In this document: positions 60,436 through 64,000 of the stretch, in pieces
How positions within the stretch are numbered: position 1 is the first letter of the stretch
How the letters are laid out: the number at the start of each line of letters is the position of its first letter
From: Pontimicrobium aquaticum
Lineage (GTDB): Bacteria; Bacteroidota; Bacteroidia; Flavobacteriales; Flavobacteriaceae
Reading direction: 5' to 3'
DNA length: 64,000 bases
Assembly: GCF_005047595.1 (NCBI RefSeq)
Contig: NZ_SUPL01000001.1
Coordinates: 434,001-498,000 of the forward strand
Program-made: the position numbers and the translations under genes
The notes under the pieces: generated by a model
Database searches by the model: none
Told to the model about the DNA's origin: nothing
Seen by the model: the letters and a program-made list of their open reading frames with translations, nothing else

Positions 60436-62670
60436 TTAAAACCAAAAGCCAATATTAAAAAACCATTTGCTTTGGCTGGTTTCTGGCGACCATGTATATT
60501 TTGCTTCTATTGGCCCAATAATGGTTTCAAAGGCATAACCCAAGGCATAACCACTATAATCTGGTGTTGTAATCCATTCGCCATTAGTAAAAATACTATC
60601 TGCTACATTAGCATAATTTGCCGAAAAATTAAGATGGTGATTTCTTACAAATTCATAATCTAAATTAATAAGCCCTTTTACAAAGCTGTCGCCAGTTATA
60701 GAAATATGGTCGTAACCGTAAAATGATATAAAGTTATTGATCAGGTTATTTCCGTAACCTCCAAGAGCAAAACTTAATGATTGGTTAGAGTTATCACCAA
60801 TTCTAAACCCTCCTTCTGAGCCAAGTACCATAGAAAACTTATCGGTAAAACTAAAGGCATAGCCTATATTGGCCTTAGCAAAAGAAAATTGAGAGAAATT
60901 GCTTGTAAAATCTGACGATGATAAATACAAATGAAAATCGCTATCAAATAAAAACCCATTTTTAGGAAAATGCTTGTTGTTATAAGTGTCAAATTTTAAT
61001 TTCCCGAATAAACTAAAAAAATCTGTGTTTTCGAATGTTGTTTTATCTGCGTTCGGATCTGGATTGTTAACAATAGTTTCGGAAGTAATTTGCAACTTTT
61101 TATGCTCTACTCCCAATACTAATGAAAAATCTTTTCTAAACAATGTTTGTAAGTAAAACTGATTTGTAAAATCATCTAATTGAATATCTAATTTGTTTAA
61201 TCCTGTTGTGGCAATTTCAGCTTCACTTAAAAGTAAAGAGGCATTAATATTTTTATGAAATGTGTTAAATCTAGATCGCAAACCTATACTCCAATAAAAT
61301 CCTTTATCTATAAAGTATTCGAAATTATACCGAATATTATCACCAAGAATAATATCTAAAGTTGTTACATCGTTGCTTAATAGTAACCGCTTTTGTGTTA
61401 AGTTTATTAATGCTGCGCTTTTATACAAGTCGTCATAATGGGCTCCAAGTTTTAAATACGTATTGGTTTCGCTCTCCTTTAAATTTGTAAATAAATCATA
61501 GCCATTGTTGTTAGGTTTTAATTGATACAGAAAACTTTCAAAGTTATTTGTAGCTACTAAATTGTTAACACCTCTTGTAAATTCTCTGTAGGTTGTTTTT
61601 TCATTCGCCTTAATTTTTAACTTACCGAGTATATACGCTCTTGTATAATTTTCGTTTCCTTTCAAGAAAATATTATTGATTTTTATATTTTCTATTTTAG
61701 GAATTGTACGCTCTATTAAACCTATATTATGAGGTAATTTTTTTAGCTCGGTTATATGATTTACTGCCGCTGTTTCTCCTCTTTTAATTATTTCTGCACC
61801 ATCATCAAAAGACACTACAGTAAACCCTTTAATATCTGGCTTAATGTAAATATCTGTTTTTTTTGATTTTTCAACCATATCCTTAATGGTTCTATAATTA
61901 TTTATTTGCAATAAAATTTCAGGAGCCGACTTTAAGTCTTCTCTAGTAGATAAATCGTCCTGAACATCAACACCAATAATAATATCCATACCTTTTGCTT
62001 TAAGTTCGTTTATTGGATAATTATTAACCACACCACCATCTATTAAAATTTGGTCGTTAATAGTTACTGGTTGAAATAAGGATGGAAAGGCACCACTTGC
62101 TGCAATAGCTTGAGCCAAACTTCCTTTTTCTAAAATTACAGGTTTACCACTTTCTATATTGGTAGCAATGCAGAAAAATGGAATAGGAAGGTCTTTAAAC
62201 TCTTCAACATCACTTACATGAAGCGTTAGTTTTGAAAATAAATTAAACACATTTTGTCCTCTCGAAATGGCTGAAGGTAATTGTATTTTAAGGTTGTTAA
62301 AGGGAATTGAAATGGCATATTTCTCAGAGTTTTCGCGTTCGTAAAATGTTTTGGAAGCCCTTGGTAGATCATCGCCAATAAGTTTATCGAAATCTATCCC
62401 GTTAAAAATTCTTTCTAACTCTTTACCTGAATATCCTGAAGCATACAACGAGCCAATAACTGCTCCCATACTTGTTCCTGCAACATGGTCTATTTTAATG
62501 CCAAGACTATCAATAGTCTTTAAAACACCAATGTGTGCTAACCCTTTGGCGCCACCACCACTTAATACTAAGCCAATTTTAGGTGCTGAATTTTTTTCTG
62601 TTTCATTTTGTGCTTTCACAGAAAAAGAAGTAAACAAGAAAAAAATTACTATGATGATTTTAGTTCTCAA
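60436..62670 (-). CDS. Patatin-like phospholipase fused to an outer-membrane beta-barrel
   Basis: About 744 residues if the TTG at 62670 is used, which follows the uvrC stop by one base and gives a clean signal peptide (MRTKIIIVIFFLFTSFSVKA). The ATG at 62724 would lie inside uvrC. The patatin domain (about 30-285) has the oxyanion loop GLVLSGGGAKGLAHIG, the nucleophile in GTSMGAV and the catalytic Asp in LIDGGVVNNYP. A POTRA-like and beta-barrel region follows, ending SKWFFNIGFWF with terminal Phe. This resembles PlpD-type secreted lipases. Confidence 0.88.
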   Translation of the reverse strand: MRTKIIIVIFFLFTSFSVKAQNETEKNSAPKIGLVLSGGGAKGLAHIGVLKTIDSLGIKIDHVAGTSMGAVIGSLYASGYSGKELERIFNGIDFDKLIGDDLPRASKTFYERENSEKYAISIPFNNLKIQLPSAISRGQNVFNLFSKLTLHVSDVEEFKDLPIPFFCIATNIESGKPVILEKGSLAQAIAASGAFPSLFQPVTINDQILIDGGVVNNYPINELKAKGMDIIIGVDVQDDLSTREDLKSAPEILLQINNYRTIKDMVEKSKKTDIYIKPDIKGFTVVSFDDGAEIIKRGETAAVNHITELKKLPHNIGLIERTIPKIENIKINNIFLKGNENYTRAYILGKLKIKANEKTTYREFTRGVNNLVATNNFESFLYQLKPNNNGYDLFTNLKESETNTYLKLGAHYDDLYKSAALINLTQKRLLLSNDVTTLDIILGDNIRYNFEYFIDKGFYWSIGLRSRFNTFHKNINASLLLSEAEIATTGLNKLDIQLDDFTNQFYLQTLFRKDFSLVLGVEHKKLQITSETIVNNPDPNADKTTFENTDFFSLFGKLKFDTYNNKHFPKNGFLFDSDFHLYLSSSDFTSNFSQFSFAKANIGYAFSFTDKFSMVLGSEGGFRIGDNSNQSLSFALGGYGNNLINNFISFYGYDHISITGDSFVKGLINLDYEFVRNHHLNFSANYANVADSIFTNGEWITTPDYSGYALGYAFETIIGPIEAKYTWSPETSQSKWFFNIGFWF

Positions 62671-62671
62671 T

Positions 62672-64000
62672 CTATTTGTTTTGATTGTAATAATTATAAA
62701 TTTTTTGAGCTCTTGACAGTCCAATGACCTCTTCTAATTCGTCCAGCTTTGCATACGAAATACGCTTTGCCGATTTAAAATGTTTCAACAACTCCACAAT
62801 TGTTTTTTCTCCAATACCTGGAATCGTCTCTAATTCTGTATTTAAGGCACTTTTACTACGTTTATTTCTATGGTGTTCAATACCAAAACGATGCGCTTCG
62901 TTACGTAATTGCTGAATGATTTTAAGTGTCTCACTTTTTTTATCTAAATATAATGGAATTGGATCATTTGGATAGAATAATTCTTCTAAACGTTTTGCAA
63001 TTCCAATAATGGCAATTTTGCCTCTTAGGTTTAATTCGTCTAAACTCTTGAGAGCTGAGGATAATTGTCCTTTACCTCCATCAATAATAATAAGCTGTGG
63101 CAATGGTTGTTTTTTATCTAATAAGCGTTTATAGCGTCTGTAAACAACTTCTTCCATAGACGCAAAATCATCTGGACCTTCAACGGTTTTTATATTAAAG
63201 TGCCTATAGTCTTTTTTGCTCGGTTTTCCGTTTTTAAACACCACGCAAGCAGCTACTGGATGTGTGCCTTGTATATTACTATTATCAAAACACTCAATAT
63301 GCCTTGGTTCTTCTTTTAATCGTAAATCGGCTTTCATTTGTGCCATGATACGATTGGCATGTCTGTCTGGATCTACAATTTTCACTTGCTTTAGCTGCTC
63401 TAATCTATAATACTTGGCATTTCTGGATGACAGGTCTAGAATATGCTTTTTGTCGCCTAATTTTGGAATGGTCACCTTTACATTGTCTCCAATATTAATT
63501 TTAAAAGGCACGTAAACTTCTTTAGACTGAGAATTGAAGCGCTGCCTAATTTCAACGATGGCAATTTCTAATAATTCTTTATCAGTTTCGTCAAGTTTCT
63601 TCTTTATTTCAAGTGTATGCGAACGCACAATAGAACCTAAAGAAATTTGTAAAAAATTTATATACGCGTAACTTTCATCACTAACTATTGAAAACACATC
63701 AACATTGTTAATTTTTGGATTTACAATGGTTGATTTGGCTTGATAGTTTTCAAGAACATCAATCTTTTCTTTTACTTTTTGCGCTTCTTCAAAGTGCATC
63801 TCTTTTGCAAGGTCATTCATTTGTTGTTTGAAGCGTTGTAAAGAGTCTTTAAAGTTACCTTTTAAAATTTCGCGAATGGCTTTTATATTTTCTTCATATG
63901 CTGAAACCGTTTCTTTACCTTCACAAGGTCCTTTGCAGTTTCCTAAATGATACTCTAAACATACTTTGTACTTTCCTGCATTAATCTTTTCTTGTGATAA
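62672..64000 (-). CDS. uvrC: Excinuclease ABC subunit C (UvrC), 5' part beyond the window
   Basis: Nuclease subunit of nucleotide excision repair. The frame is open from the stop at 62672 to the window edge, so the N-terminal GIY-YIG domain lies outside. Visible parts are LEYHLGNCKGPCEGKE, the UVR domain (DLAKEMHFEEAQKVKEKI, the UvrB-binding segment), the C-terminal RNase H-like nuclease (IECFDNSNIQGTHPVAACVV, LIIIDGGKGQLSSAL), and the tandem HhH region (TIPGIGEKTIVELLKHFKSA). The catalytic Asp is in CFDNSN. The apparent ATG at 63820 is internal. It precedes the patatin gene by one base. Confidence 0.95.
   Translation of the reverse strand, partial: LSQEKINAGKYKVCLEYHLGNCKGPCEGKETVSAYEENIKAIREILKGNFKDSLQRFKQQMNDLAKEMHFEEAQKVKEKIDVLENYQAKSTIVNPKINNVDVFSIVSDESYAYINFLQISLGSIVRSHTLEIKKKLDETDKELLEIAIVEIRQRFNSQSKEVYVPFKINIGDNVKVTIPKLGDKKHILDLSSRNAKYYRLEQLKQVKIVDPDRHANRIMAQMKADLRLKEEPRHIECFDNSNIQGTHPVAACVVFKNGKPSKKDYRHFNIKTVEGPDDFASMEEVVYRRYKRLLDKKQPLPQLIIIDGGKGQLSSALKSLDELNLRGKIAIIGIAKRLEELFYPNDPIPLYLDKKSETLKIIQQLRNEAHRFGIEHHRNKRSKSALNTELETIPGIGEKTIVELLKHFKSAKRISYAKLDELEEVIGLSRAQKIYNYYNQNK

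Noticed and set aside
62671-62724. ATG at 62724 as the patatin start
   Set aside because: It lies within uvrC; the TTG at 62670 follows the uvrC stop by one base and yields a normal signal peptide.
63641-63820. ATG at 63820 as the true start of uvrC
   Set aside because: The upstream frame remains open to 64000 and encodes the YHLGNCKGPCEG segment of UvrC, so the gene continues beyond the window.
1-64000. tRNA, rRNA or CRISPR arrays
   Set aside because: No cloverleaf-like or regularly spaced direct-repeat pattern was seen on reading both strands; a tRNA or CRISPR scan would settle this.

Overview
The window is chromosomal DNA from a marine-type member of the Flavobacteriaceae (Bacteroidota). 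The evidence is low G+C content, gliding genes (gldE, gldD), a flavobacterial-style suf locus, TonB-dependent receptors with CarboxypepD_reg-like N-terminal domains, many DUF families typical of the group, and promoter-like TAnnTTTG boxes. A genus cannot be fixed from sequence reading alone. I saw no rRNA, tRNA, CRISPR array, phage or complete insertion sequence.

Layout. 0-4.4 kb: mutY, ssb, gldE, gldD and an unrecognised protein. 4.4-8 kb: a Crp/Fnr-type regulator convergent with a lipoprotein deaminase, then a LytTR two-component pair. 8.2-12.7 kb: an ABC ATPase and a very large permease fused to an M1 aminopeptidase. 12.9-16.9 kb: a BrnQ transporter, an alpha/beta hydrolase, two small Cys-rich paralogues and thiL.

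17-25.6 kb is an accessory block entirely on the minus strand. Intact envelope genes (LolA-like, CPBP protease, DUF4350-like, redoxin, HExxH lipoprotein, small lipoprotein) alternate with at least three broken genes and a 175-bp element with terminal inverted repeats. An AraC regulator with a membrane N-terminus (25.7-26.8 kb) lies directly upstream. This is the most unstable part of the window.

26.8-31.2 kb: an M14 carboxypeptidase diverges from two propeller-type lipoproteins. 31.3-41.4 kb: the SUF iron-sulfur locus (sufA-like, sufB, lipoprotein, sufC, sufD, [opposed serine hydrolase], sufS, unknown, sufE, sufT-like), then DUF2480 and DUF3078 genes and hflX. 42.7-50 kb: a TonB receptor/DUF5689 pair flanked by two endonuclease/exonuclease/phosphatase genes, one broken by an in-frame stop. 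This suggests a nuclease or phosphoester acquisition locus. 50-52.8 kb: a second TonB receptor.

53-60.2 kb: pgi, an M23 peptidase, tryptophan 2,3-dioxygenase and a DUF3108 gene, tightly coupled. Upstream is an hmgA-hppD tyrosine-degradation unit whose two genes share a repeated leader motif. 60.4-64 kb: a patatin/beta-barrel protein, then uvrC running off the end.

Most of the window is ordinary conserved flavobacterial gene content. The items most worth checking are the decaying 17-25 kb block with its inverted-repeat element, the interrupted nuclease gene, the palindrome upstream of the second Cys-rich paralogue, and the hmgA leader with an aromatic-rich short ORF.
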